Notes under the pieces: generated by a model
What the model saw: only the letters and a program-made list of their open reading frames with translations
Told to the model about the DNA's origin: nothing
Database searches by the model: none
Source: Cristatella mucedo
Taxonomy: Eukaryota > Bryozoa > Phylactolaemata > Cristatellidae
Assembly: GCA_009760855.2 (NCBI GenBank)
Contig: WPIO01000177.1
Location: 62,001-126,000 of the forward strand
Direction: 5' to 3'
Length of the DNA stretch: 64,000 bases
Translations under genes and position numbers: made by a program
Shown here: positions 42,171-53,339 of the stretch, one piece after another
Layout of the letters: every line of letters begins with the position of its first letter
How positions within the stretch are numbered: the stretch's first letter is position 1

Positions 42171-44399
42171 CTGGAGAGTCAAAGCAATCGTAAACAGAAA
42201 AACATCAAACAATGAAATGACGATAGGCCAAAAGAAAAAAGCTAGATGGATATCAGCAGTGTTTCATTGCCAGCATCACTCGGTCATCATTGCTTTGTAG
42301 GTGCTGTAATTAAGCCGACTGCTAGGGCACTATCCAAAAACCAGGAACATTGTCTGAAACATGGAAAACTCATGGATGCAGCTGAAAAAACGAATGTTTA
42401 ACTTACGTGTATAGGTGTTAGCAACATATTAAAAGTAAAAAAAATGCAATCTACTGATCGAATGCAAATGGCCTCGGTCGAGTAGCAATGCAGACAAAAA
42501 AGTGCCATGTTTGTAGCTCTAACAGAGCCATGTGTACTTTTAGTGCAGATAGCAGTAGCATGAAAAAAGATTTAAGCTTGCCAACACATTGTGAACAACC
42601 AAGATTGCAAAATTTATTATTTTTCGGGAGTGCCGAGCACCACACTAGTGCAAGGCATAGAAAGAGTACACTGTCAGCCTCAGCTGATCTCCAACAAGCA
42701 AGCATGTACAAAGAGTGGGCTCATATAAGATAATTGTTATAACAGCATGAAGGAATTCACCGATGTGCATAAGCTTTCGGTTGCTAGAAGTCAGATATAG
42801 GAAGCCAATAAAAACCATCAAAAGCCACAAATTCATAACGTTGCCATCTTCGTGAGAGCCTGAAACAAGATCTACCTTGTTGACGTACTAGCTATGCCTC
42901 CGAGATAAAAATTAGCATTCCATAAATAGCAGAGTCTATCTTGCATATAACTGGATAAAGGCTCAAAAAGTCAAGGATATTAGGTCTCCAACCATTTTGA
43001 TCTTAAATCAATAATCGATCAGTAATCAGGCACAATGGCATATATCAATAACAAAAATGGAAAGTTTGTGTCGTGCTAAGTGGTCAACATCTTCAGACAG
43101 CATCAATAGTGGTGGGTAGATCCATACCAACCGATCAAGCTGTAGGTGTCTGAATGATTTGCAAAGCTATTCCCTTAAGCTACATGATCTAACTTTCAAA
43201 CGATCAAGGCAGCCAACTTCCTTCTGTATTTGTGATGCCCTCTGATGGATGATCTTCCTAGCTGGAGAAGGAAAAAGTCAGGATCATGTAAATGCAGCTT
43301 TAGAATGCATCACACTGCTTCAATGTCCGGCCTAAATTGGTGAAAAGATACACGTTCCAAACAAACTTTCCTTCCTGCATTTTGCCGAGTAAGGTTCTGG
43401 CAACATTTTTTATAAATCAAGCAGCCCTATGCAATAATATTCTCATTCGACATTTTGTCAGCTTATCGTTTCGAGCAACCCTTGCTCCTGCTCCATGCTG
43501 ATGTTTTACATAATAAAATGCCAACCTTAAATAGAGCATTTGCATATCCTACTAAAAGAGCTAAATCTTTTTTCTCGGCATCATAGCAAGCTTAAGCAAG
43601 TAAAGAATGATTCATATTGCCTGTACATTTGCATGGTCTGTCAAGGACAGCGTTTTTAGTTTCGATTGAAATGTCTCGAGCTGAGGGATGTAATAGCATC
43701 AGTCGGCACCAAGTCCAGGCTTTGCACACACAGGAATCTAAGGCACGGTCTCTGCAGATCTGAGGCTGGTGAGAGGCACAGCAACACCAATATAGAGTCG
43801 TAAGGGCAGGTAAGGTGCTATGAGACATTCGAGGAACAAGAGGTACAGAGCAGAATGGTGACGCACGAGATTCAAAGAGCCCCAGAAGCCAGCGACATTA
43901 CTATAATAATCGAGCTGCTGCTTGATGAGGCACCAACAAAGGTAGATTGAAGTGGCAGTTGTGACGGTGACAGCAGACAAGCGAAGCAGCCGAGCTTTGC
44001 ACAGACTTCCAAGTGTCTCATAAAACAGGGCAAGTTGACCTGCAAGCTTGAAATTGCAGACGTCGGGACGACGGCATGTAAGAAAAGGCTTGAAGCAGCG
44101 TGGCTGCATTATCCATGCACATGTTTGCCAGAATAGACGCCGCACCGTCGGACTTTCAGCAGCCGAGTCTCGACCGAAATAAGTGGATTTAGGGCGCTCG
44201 GCTTGCTCAGCATTTGCACACGGGAGTGAACCGAAGGTGGAACAAAGAAAAAAACTCGCACTGCTAAATGCGCCAGCCAGCTGCAATGACTCAGCAAATA
44301 CGTCGAGTGAACCGGCGGCATTCGGGGTAGGTGGGCCAGACGGGCGTCGGTGCCACGCTGGCGGATATCCAGCTCTTAAAAACTCGTAGTAAGTGAGCG
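42171..44399. other. CBS 5' untranslated intron region
   Basis: Between the first coding exon and the CpG block. Apart from the weak LINE relic at 43590-43950 nothing is recognised. A long minus-strand open frame (43738-44418) overlaps that relic and the CpG edge and matches no family I know. Confidence 0.45.
43590..43950 (-). mobile_element. Possible LINE C-terminal relic
   Basis: Minus-strand words resemble the CR1/L2 C-terminal region (KQQLDYYSNVAG for RLDYCNSLLAG, and RALDSCVCKAW for RAFSVCAPKLW). Weak and decayed. Confidence 0.35.
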
Positions 44400-45420
44400 A
44401 AATCCGGCCGGCGAGCATTCGAATACGAACAACTTACGACGAGTAAGACTCGTCGCACAAGGGACGACGAAGAGGTTAAGACTGAGCTCGACGATGCTGA
44501 ATCCAGCTGGCGCTCCCGCCTGCGCTCGGCGACGACAGCGCCTGCGCCTAGAAGCAGCTCGCCCAACGCTCGTGGCGCGAACGGCTTCCGCTTAGCCGGC
44601 AGCTTTCCGCTGCGCTACAGACGTCGTCGACACACGCGAAACAGCGCGACGCGGGAGCGCACCGGAGTCGATACGAGTCTAATAGCGAGTCTAGCCGCGA
44701 TCCGAATGGTGGGCTCGGCTCGCGGGGCGTCGGCCGGACGCGGGCCCGACGCGGGCCGCGAGCAGCGCGTTCGCGACTGATGCAGCCGCCGACGGCCGCG
44801 AATGCCGGCCGGCTTTAGCACCGGGCATGCGCGCACGACAAGATGAGCGAATGGGGCAGCTACTTTCGTAAATCTACTCACACGGTCACAACTGCGGCGC
44901 GACGTTCGAAGCTCAGCGTGCGGTGGCTGGGCCTAGCCTCGGCGAACCTATAGGCGAGCGGAGCAAAGCCGCGCCCGTGGCCTTCACACTTGCTCCGTGA
45001 ATCATGCGACCGCGCCCGGCACGTGGGTCCCCGCTCGTAGTTCAAGCGCGACGATCGCGGCGAGCCTCGGTTGCGGAGACGATAGTCTGTAGTCTCATGG
45101 GCAGTGCTTAACGGTCAACTCAAAAACGAGAGCGTGCAGGTCGGCGAGCGCGGACTAGCTTTCCCCACCCGCAGCGCGCGTGGAGCCATGCGAGCCGCCA
45201 CCGGAAGGTAGCGTCTGCGAACCGTTGGAGCTGTCGTGGCCGCCCGGCCCTATCCAAGACTGTCAGTCGCGTCCTATCATCGCTAAATGGTTTGTTACAG
45301 CGACAGCAAATACCTCGTATATTTCGACAGAATTCGCACGAAGCCCTAAAGGCGATGCACGCAGTACGGCGTCCTTCGCCCCCATGCCCCGGCTCGCTCT
45401 GCCGCTTTCAAGCGCCTCCC
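44400..45420 (-). promoter_or_regulatory. CpG-rich block, likely CBS promoter and untranslated first exon
   Basis: CG dinucleotides are frequent here and rare in the flanks. Coding exon 1 of CBS starts with an acceptor, so an untranslated exon must lie upstream, and this is the only CpG-rich block on that side. Two good minus-strand donor words are present, gtaagt near 44436 and gtgagt near 44880. Open frames in the block have no recognisable family and look like by-products of high GC. A divergent plus-strand gene from the same block cannot be excluded. Confidence 0.5.
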
Positions 45421-45549
45421 TTTCCGCCAATTAACCGGCGCCACATCACTCTCTGCCAGGGGAGAGGGGGATTTTAGTAGGGACATTTTTCCCTGGACGC
45501 TTCCCCTGGACGATTCCCCCGGACATTTTCCCCATGCGGTAGGACATTC

Positions 45550-45662
45550 CCCCGGGTATATTGTTTAGGGTTTAGAATTTAATGTTTACGGTTTAGAGTT
45601 CCGAATTTAGGGTTTAGTGGGTTTATGGTTTAGAATATAGGTTTTAGGGTTTAGAGCGGGAT
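45550..45662 (+). repeat. Degenerate TTTAGGG-like repeat
   Basis: Repeated GTTTAGGGTTTAGA, TTTAGGGTTTAGTGGG and TTTTAGGGTTTAGAG words over about 110 bases. Telomere-like, but imperfect and short. Confidence 0.6.
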
Positions 45663-45777
45663 GCGCCTCCGCCGCCTAAATCCACCCTTGCTCGCATTCC
45701 GCGCTTTAATTAGGGCGTAACTAGATCTCTTGAGCTCAAGGTATACTCAGTAGACCCATGACGCCTAGCGCTCATTC

Positions 45778-45930
45778 GCCGAGCTGGTTTGGTCCAGCGG
45801 TTAAGGCGCTCGCCCCGACCAAGGTCTGGCTGAGGTCGTGGGCTCGAGCCCCGAGGCACATGTGAAGCGCCTGAATAGTGATTAAGTTCTCTTAGGGCGC
45901 TATACAAATGAACTATATTATATTTGCAGG
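45778..45930 (+). mobile_element. tRNA-derived SINE, type 2
   Basis: A box TGGTCCAGCGG, B box GGGCTCGAGCCC, then GAAGCGCCTGAATAG and a tail AAGTTCTCTTAGGGCGCTAT that resembles the resident LINE 3' end. Confidence 0.8.
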
Positions 45931-46139
45931 AACGCCGTAACGCGCGCCCGCTTTGACGGGTACGAATTAGTGCCTGGCGGTGTCGAGCGGGACCGAACTG
46001 TATAGCTTGCCGCTGCCGCAGCCGCTGCAACCGCCGCCCCCGCTCGCTTTATTCGAAACCATCCTTCCAATCCATCCATTCTTCTAATTATACTGAGTTG
46101 ATTTGATTTTATTAGAGCGTGAACTTCATTTGATCATAT

Positions 46140-46257
<118 letters not shown>

Positions 46258-46804
46258 TCTTAGTTATGCATTCATCAACATAGGGGGAAATGTCCTACGG
46301 GGGGGGAATGTCCGGTGGCGGGAAACGTCCTACAACCCTCTGCCGAGCAGGCTGGCTGAATGCTAAAACGTTCAAGGAGCACAGACAGTTCGCACTTGAT
46401 AGTTGGGTCGAGAGCCGCGAATGTACAGTTCCCGAGCATACGCTGTGTATCGCTCTTACATCGCTCGCGTGGTCTAGACTTTTAACGTTGCGTTTCATAG
46501 CTGATGGGAGCATACTGACAGCTCTGGGTCGTCTCGCTTACCCCGGTGTTCAGATGGGAAGAAAAAATCGGAAGAATGCCTGAACACGTATCAACTGCAT
46601 TTGACATGTCTCCATAGTAGTCAGTGTCGCAACTGTAGTAACTGAGCATGGTATGGCATAATAAACGTATTATCGTAACCCATGTTTCTCTAGTTTTTTT
46701 TCTGGAAGAAGTCGTTGGGGTCAGTTGTTGACCGCTGCTTCCGCTTCGATTGGACTGTGGCCACCATCAAGTACGGCCACTTTCAGCTACGTAACAATAC
46801 TAAT

Positions 46805-47710
46805 ATTTTAGCTTGCTTAGACAAGATACTACATCCAAATTGGTCCATGCATATGGAACATCTTGTTTTGGCTTCTGTAGCTTACTGCTTGCGTGTCTAC
46901 CAGCCTGTGCAATCAGACTCTTACAGTTGGTTCAAAACTATGCAGCTAGGCTTGTCTGTTGTGAGCCTTTCAGTTGCCACATTCCACCACTTCTCGCCGA
47001 CTTTCACTAGCTACCAATCAAGCACTGTATCGTCGACTTCAAGCTCCTGCCACTCACATCTAGGTCCCTCATTCTCTGGCTCTATCATATCTACTCCCAC
47101 ACCAGGCTAGACATCTTACCATCCGATTTCCTGAATTGAATCGCTTAGCTACACCTCGTATGAACCTAAAATCCTTTGCAGACCGCGCCTTTAGTTTGTA
47201 TACACCCAAAGCCTGGAACTGACTTCCGACTGACGTCAAGACATCCTCTAACTTGACGACATTTCAAAAAAAGCTACAACGCATCGATATATCACGACAT
47301 TAACTGGATCCATGCGATTCGTCCTTTGCGTACTTGTGCGTGTTGACACTGCATCACTAACCATATTGTCGCCGGCTCCCGTTTAGACTTGCCGAGCTGG
47401 TTTGGTCTAGCGGTTAAGGTGCTCGCCCCGACCAAGGTCTGACTGAGGTCGTGGGCTCGAGCCCCGAGGCATATGTGAAGCGCCTGAATAGCAATTAAGT
47501 TCCCTTGGGGCGCTATATAAATGAATTATATAATTATATGTATTGTACACGTTAACACTGAGAATGTCAACTATAACTATATTATCCTTGTTGACATTGC
47601 CCATGTTACGACTAACCATTTGATCATGTTTCCTTTGCAGCATATGCGTAAAGTGCCTAGAAAGAGATCAAGTTCTCTGAGGGTGCTTTTCAAATCTATT
47701 TTTTATTTCT
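46805..47710 (+). mobile_element. LINE 3' fragment interrupted by a SINE
   Basis: Plus-strand C-terminal LINE sequence (TTCTCGCCGACTTTCACTAG, CCCAAAGCCTGGAACTGAC) to about 47390, then a SINE to 47535. LINE 3' UTR resumes with TTTCCTTTGCAGCATATGC and ends in GTTCTCTGAGGGTGCT near 47690. Confidence 0.7.
47391..47535 (+). mobile_element. tRNA-derived SINE, type 2, inserted in a LINE
   Basis: Nearly identical to the 45.8 kb copy. LINE sequence of the same orientation lies directly to its left and resumes to its right near 47540. Confidence 0.8.
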
Positions 47711-47800
47711 ACTACTACCATGAGCAGCTCAGCAAGCAACCAAGTATTTTGCAGCCGAAACTGCTGTCGCCACTCCTGCGTCTCAATTTGGAAGTGGTAT

Positions 47801-47905
47801 GCAGTATATTACTTATCAGTTTATTTAGCAGTATATTAGTATGCAGTGTATTATTTATCAGTTTATTTAGCAGTATATTAGTATGCAGTATATTACTTTT
47901 CAGCC
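47801..47905. repeat. 42-bp tandem repeat
   Basis: About 2.4 copies of a unit starting GCAGTATATTACTTATCAG (47801, 47843, 47885), just after a LINE tail. Confidence 0.8.
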
Positions 47906-48096
47906 AGCACGTAAACTGATAAAAGTAAGCAATCGTCGTCCAAAGCCCTGCAATTCCCAGCTTATTAAGTAAGTAAAGGTTAGCTGACAGCCTCATTTAT
48001 GTAGCGGTAGAAATGCCTTGCGTGGCTGTTTCAACGCCAGCTACCACACATAGCAACGTGTTACAGATATCGGTCGCGCTACGACATACACTCACA

Positions 48097-48129
48097 CTCT
48101 CTCTTTCTTTCTCTCTCTCTCTCTCTCCC
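48097..48129. repeat. CT microsatellite
   Basis: CT-rich run just left of composite copy B. Confidence 0.8.
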
Positions 48130-49119
48130 CAGAAGCTACTGCTTGGTGCTCGTAAATGCTGGTAAATGACCAGCACAAGATGCAGATCCACATTCTGCTT
48201 AACTCGTTAAAAGATACGTGCAGCAAGCAGCAGACTGGCGGTTTCCAGCGGCGATCCCTACTTTAGCACCTTTGGATTCAACCACCGAGCTGTGGACAGA
48301 CTACTGGGCCCGTTTAACGGGTTTAACGTATATGCTGGCGAATTCCATGCCCGATGGAAAACTTACCAGAGGCGTAATGAGATCTTTCAGTGCCCGGGGA
48401 CAAAGATACAATGGTTCCCACCCCCTATCAAAAATTGCTGCAAAATAGCTACACCACAAAAGAAATGTAAAAAACGCACGCTAACAGGAATATCGAGTCG
48501 AGAGAGTTGTATTGACTGTAGTAAAGGTTCAAGGTAGCTGTAACAGCTTTAACTTAGGTGAATTTATCTCGCCTTGAACGTGGAAAACTGGTTTATTACA
48601 GTTTGAGAGTCAATAGTTTCAAATGTTTCTTTCTCTGTGCTTAACGAGGCATAATCAGAGAGTCAATCTTAACCCATCGATACTCTTAGATAAGATTATC
48701 TTCAGCTTGCTAAAGAAACGTGTGAAGCTGGCTATTGATACAGCTATGGTGAGAAGAAGTTGCAAGGTAGCTCTCAAATTAGGTTCTTCTCCGTAATTAA
48801 CTAGGGAACACATAGAAGTGCCAGTGGTGCCTTTAGTGCCGAGTCGTGACGTGTGGCAAGAAGCATTTTCCCGTCGCATATCTCCTTGTACAGCTCTTTT
48901 CCACCAACGTCTGAACAATAGTAGCCTCCAAGATCTAGACATTGCTGGTGGAGTTTGGTCTGGTCAAGTGTCTTCAGAATCTTCTTAACTTCCAACACGA
49001 AACCACATTTGGCATCAAGATATGTGAGCCGGAAAAACCTAGTTGTAATTTCTTGTCGGGATTAGTTTACACTGTCCTCAGGATTCTTGAAATCTCTGCT
49101 GTGAGACCAACATCATATA

Positions 49120-49120
49120 G

Positions 49121-49198
<78 letters not shown>

Positions 49199-49200
49199 GT
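49120..49200. repeat. AC/AT compound microsatellite
   Basis: AC run followed by an AT run at the edge of a minus-strand SINE. Confidence 0.88.
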
Positions 49201-49320
49201 GAATAGTGCCCCAAGAGAACTAATCTTTATTCAGGCGCTTCACATATGCCTTGGGACTCGAGCCGCCGACCTCAGCCAGACCTTGGTCGGGGCGAGCACT
49301 TTAACCGCTGGACCAAACCA
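49200..49320 (-). mobile_element. tRNA-derived SINE, type 2, beside a microsatellite
   Basis: Minus-strand copy with the AAGTGCTCGCCCCGACC head and the GAGCCCCAAGG-type middle. Together with the adjoining AC/AT microsatellite it forms an insertion in composite copy B that copy A lacks. Confidence 0.7.
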
Positions 49321-50586
49321 ACATCTTGAGAGAGTTCTCCAGGCATACTTTTCCTTCTGCGGATTCTTTGTTCAAATGCAATCCCCCCACGATTCACATC
49401 TCCTATTGGCATCTAGTTGTGATTCTTGGCACAGGTCTTCTCGAAGTCTTGCCAACTCAAGGTCTCAAGAGATTGGAGTTCACAGGAGGCTTCTTTAAAG
49501 TGCATCGTTGGATCCTGCAGTGATTTCTGAACACGGTAAATCTTCCTCAAGATACTGTACCATAACTGCAACAGAGCCAAAAAGTTAAAGTTCAAAATAC
49601 AGTTTAGGAGACTGCAAGCTTCTATTCTGATTTCAGGTGTTGCACTTGTGTCCTCAGACAGTTGCTCCAAAAGACCTACAATGTTGTTCAGTCCACCATT
49701 GACACCTTTCACAGCTTCCACTCTAGCAGTATAACCTTGTTGAAACAGCACGTTTAACAGTGATGACTAAGACTTTCTCTAGTTCTTTTCACATTAGAGT
49801 TGATTTTGAAAAGATTAAGTTGGTGCTCTCCATTGCTCCTAAAAAGGTAATGACAACATAATCTTGACTTGCAGTATGAACTCCTGAGAGGTTCAACCTG
49901 TGGTTATCACAGTTTACAAATATTGCTTTCTCATTTCTGGACACTATTCACTTTTGGACACCTGACAAGTGGCCAGACATGACTGCGGTGTTGTCATAGC
50001 ACAGTCAGTTAGGCTTAGCTTGTGCAGTCTATAAGTGTGTTGGTGCTCAACCACGGCACTCTGGCTCGCCATTGACACGTCAGAAGGCCAAGCAAGCCGC
50101 AGCTTGCCTGTGGCAGGATGGTGCAAGCTGACGGGAAGGGCAGTTGGAACGTAAGGCGAACAAGGCGTGACCGACCGTGTGCTTGTTTCGCTGCGAGCGC
50201 CAGCCGAATACATGGTGGTTAAAGCCCCTCGGTGTCTCCATGCCGTCGCCTGCGTGCCGCCAGAGTGTCATGCTACAGCTTGGTCGAAGTCGGTAAACAT
50301 GCTAAAGTAGCTCAGCCCGCAATAGTCAAGTCCATTGAAACAAGGGCTTGTTCGAAATCAAGATTATTCACACGTGAAAAAGTTTCTTAAAAATGTGCAC
50401 AATCCGCTTGACCTTGGCACCTGGGGACATCTGACCCCTACCCACTCCTTGCTATGCTTCTGCAACTTGCCTAACTATTTCTCGTCGGCCAATCCCATGC
50501 ACTAGTCAAATTGCTGTCAAGCTATGATTCGCAGGACACGCCGCGCTTGATGCCGACAACTTGAACATTAAGCAGATGGCAGTTTG

Positions 50587-51325
50587 TACCCAGGCTATAG
50601 GTTCGGTTGGCTGGGACCGGACTACTGTAATGCGGGTAAGGGTCACCGGCTAGGCCGGGGTCGGACCTACGGCATGGCCGGATGTGCGGTGACGAGAGGT
50701 CACCGGGCTCTTGGGTAGGAGAAGTTCACCGAATAAGTCGTGGTGTTGGAGGCTCCCGGTCTCGCCGAGTGATGCACCTGCATGGGTGCAGGCGTGCTCC
50801 GGCGATGCGGCCACGCACGCAAGGCAACGATTGCCCAAAGCCCGAGCGGAGCTGGATGGCACGCTCGTTATTGTGACTTGTATATTCCGCGTTCTCCGTG
50901 TAGCGTGTTCGTGACCCCCCCCCCCGTGTGTTGGCGTCTTTCGGCGGAAGCTCTCGACTGTGGTGGACGTCGACTCCGACTAGCCAAGCAGTTACTCAGC
51001 TAGCCGGATTTTTTATGGCGTACGCTCGTACTGTTGGATTCGGAGTCGGTACAGCGGCGAGACTGCGGAAGCTGACTGACCAACTAACACGTTTGTTCAC
51101 GCGTGCTTCGTCGTCTTGCGCCCCTAAAGTGTACTTTGTTAAGGACCCTCCCTGTAGACTTGTTTAGTTCCCCTGTTGTTGGCGCATTCGATGTTATAAA
51201 GAGGTCTAACCTGACGGCCGCTCGTCTTACCCTAAGGTCAGCGGCACGGAGAGCGGCGGCGTGGCCGGAGTATGGCGGGGTTTGGAAGGAATTAGCCTCT
51301 GACCCCTGGAACTCGTCAACAAGTC
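50587..51325. mobile_element. GC-rich insertion of unknown class in composite B
   Basis: About 735 bases absent from copy A, where the flanks are continuous. The edges carry GTTTG and GTCTG, a possible imperfect 5-bp target duplication. It has a C run near 50917, no recognised coding sequence and no clear terminal repeats. Confidence 0.5.
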
Positions 51326-52711
51326 TGCATGAGTGCGCAGTTTGACTCTATGTGCTTTCTCATTCGAGAAAGGTATACATCCTGGTCGGACCTGCAGTGT
51401 AAGACTGGCGAGTCTATTCAAGAGCTCGATGCCCGCATTCGTCAAGAGATATCCATGTGCGATTTCGCGCGACAATCTAGGACCTGCTTGACGATGCATT
51501 CAGTTCATTTGCACAGTGGGCAGTAAATCTATTCCTAAAGCGTTGTTTCCTATTAATCATGACACACGATCCTTTGCTGGCTCCACACAGATTTTCGTCG
51601 AAGTAGAGGAATATTCGAGGGTTGCTAGAGACATAGTGTGTCAGAAGCAACCACAACCGATTCATGCATTAAAGCAGACCTAGCCTGGTAAGCGCTGGCA
51701 GCCGCCGTGCTCTGCGGCTCAGCAGACCACGAACCTCCGGTAAAATCGGCTGGTTACTCCTGCAAGTCGGAGCTCAAGATCCGCGGCTGCTCGCAGCCGC
51801 ACCTCCGACACGGAAAGGGGCTTCCCCGCAGGCTCGCGCTTTGCCTGTTGTAGTCGGATGTCAGATGCCAGTGCTGGGCTGCTGCATGCTGGTCCGGCTC
51901 CGACGTGGCTCTGTCACAGGCCGGTATTTCCTCCAATGACCAGCTGGTGAACAGCTGTTTGATGTATCGTCGGGACAGACCGGTGCACAGTTGTGGTCTG
52001 TAGCAGCACGCCTCTGACGCGGGCTCTGATTTGTGGCTCTGACGTATTGTTCCTCCGAGCAGCTGTCTGATATATCGTTGGGACGGACGGTGCAGAGATG
52101 TGGTCCAGCAGCTGGAGGACTCCATTGAGCGAGAGAGGCAAAAAGAGTCGCGCTTCCCTGCACCGTGCGTAGTGAAATAAGTTGGTTGGTGCTCGGCGTC
52201 GGCTGCCGTGTCTGTGCTGTGAGTGAACCAAACTACACCTGTGGCAGCTTCGAGCATAGCCGCTAGAACTACCTTTTTCAGATCGCTGTCTGCTCGGCAT
52301 CCGGCCATTTACAAGTTGCATGCTTACAGTTCAGGGCAGGCTCGCGGACGATAAACACTATCTCGATGAGCCTCAGTAAGACACAGGAAACGTGCCGTAA
52401 TTGATGCAGTCGATTTGACTGAAAAAGCCCTAAAAATCTCTTTCGAGATAAGTATTGGATGGGCAGAAAGCTTAATTTTTTACGCAGTCTGGAAGCAGCT
52501 GGGACAACGTAAGGCGTTGCGGCCTCACAAGGGCAATCGCTACGATTCGTGGTGATTGTGCCTCTACTAAACTTGCTTGGCCGACTTCTCGCCAAGTTTG
52601 TGGCTGCAGCCTCGGCAGCCTAAATGTGACTGTGCAGACGTGCTCTGTTCGATACTCAGCTAGTCACTCCTATCTCAGTGTGCTAAGGCTGACCGCCTTG
52701 TCCTATGTCCT

Positions 52712-52874
52712 AGCTGGTTAAACAGCCTCTTTTTGTATAGCGACAGAAGAGCCTTTACGGCTATCACCACCGCTTGCAGTGGCGATAAAGAATTGCCCAC
52801 CGCAGGAATCGAACCCACGACGTCGGACCGAGGTCGTGAAAGCAACCGCCTTACCTAGTGTGCCATCACGGCTC
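52712..52874 (-). mobile_element. tRNA-derived SINE, type 1
   Basis: Minus-strand copy with A box TGGCACACTAGG, B box GGTTCGATTCC, the GCGGTGGTGATAGCC body and the GAGGCTGTTTAACCAGCT tail. Confidence 0.75.
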
Positions 52875-53171
52875 ATTGTCGTGAACGTCGCTAGCGATCC
52901 AAGGCATTTGTGATGGTCCACTGTAACCGGGATTTCATGTGCTCGTGTAATTTAACCTGGTAGGACCCGTTCTCACCGTATCCATGAACCGGCTTGTAGG
53001 CTGCTGCTAACATGCCCTCACAAATTGTCGCCTTCGGCTCCCAGTTGCGGCCGCGTTTATTTTGACCTCACAACAGCTGCTTTGACCTCACATTTCTGAG
53101 TGTTCCAGGAACAAACAACCGACGCGTAGGCGGCTACGTTCCTGCCCATCTGTTCGAGCAAGAAAGTCGCT

Positions 53172-53195
53172 CCTCTCTCTCTCTCTCTCTCTCTC
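53172..53195. repeat. CT microsatellite
   Basis: About 12 CT units. Confidence 0.8.
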
Positions 53196-53339
53196 AACTT
53201 TGCTATTAAAAGATTATTCTAACGAGCGCATCGACATTTCCATCCACGTCAACCGGAAAATACGGAAGGAATGGACATATGGAAGGAACATACGGATCAT
53301 ATATCGTATATCTATCTGTAAAGCAGACATCGAGTTTAT

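Larger units (their letters stand above)
48560..49780 (-). mobile_element. hAT transposase relic, ZMYM1-like (copy B)
   Basis: Minus strand: VKGVNGGLNNIVGLLEQLSE, ILNFNFLALLQLWYSIL, then LEVKKILKTLDQTKLHQQCL, GGYYCSDVGGKELYKEICDG, and the dimerisation-domain words EEPNLRATLQLLLTIAVSIA and SFTRFFSKLK. Frames are broken and a SINE plus microsatellite interrupts it. Confidence 0.72.
48163..52370. mobile_element. Composite copy B: gypsy gag fossil carrying a hAT relic
   Basis: The left end (48200-48480, plus) shows gag words STTELWTDYWAR and YMLANSMPDGKL. The gag fossil resumes at about 51320-51530 (SAQFDSMCFLIRERY, KTGESIQELDARIRQ). A minus-strand hAT transposase lies between them. The order and sequence match copy A at 5805-9010, with two extra insertions (about 49110-49320 and 50587-51325). 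The gag fossil is broken in several places. Confidence 0.72.
52371..53339. other. Unassigned stretch with one SINE
   Basis: Between composite B and the decayed satellite. It holds the minus-strand SINE (52712-52874) and a CT run. The rest shows no family. Confidence 0.5.

Noticed and set aside
43738-44418. A 226-codon open frame on the minus strand
   Set aside because: It overlaps a LINE-like relic and the CpG block, shows no domain, and has no splice or family support.
46290-46583. A 97-codon plus-strand open frame followed by an AATAAA near 46661
   Set aside because: It starts inside the C-rich inverted end and shows no domain. One AATAAA in AT-rich sequence is weak evidence.
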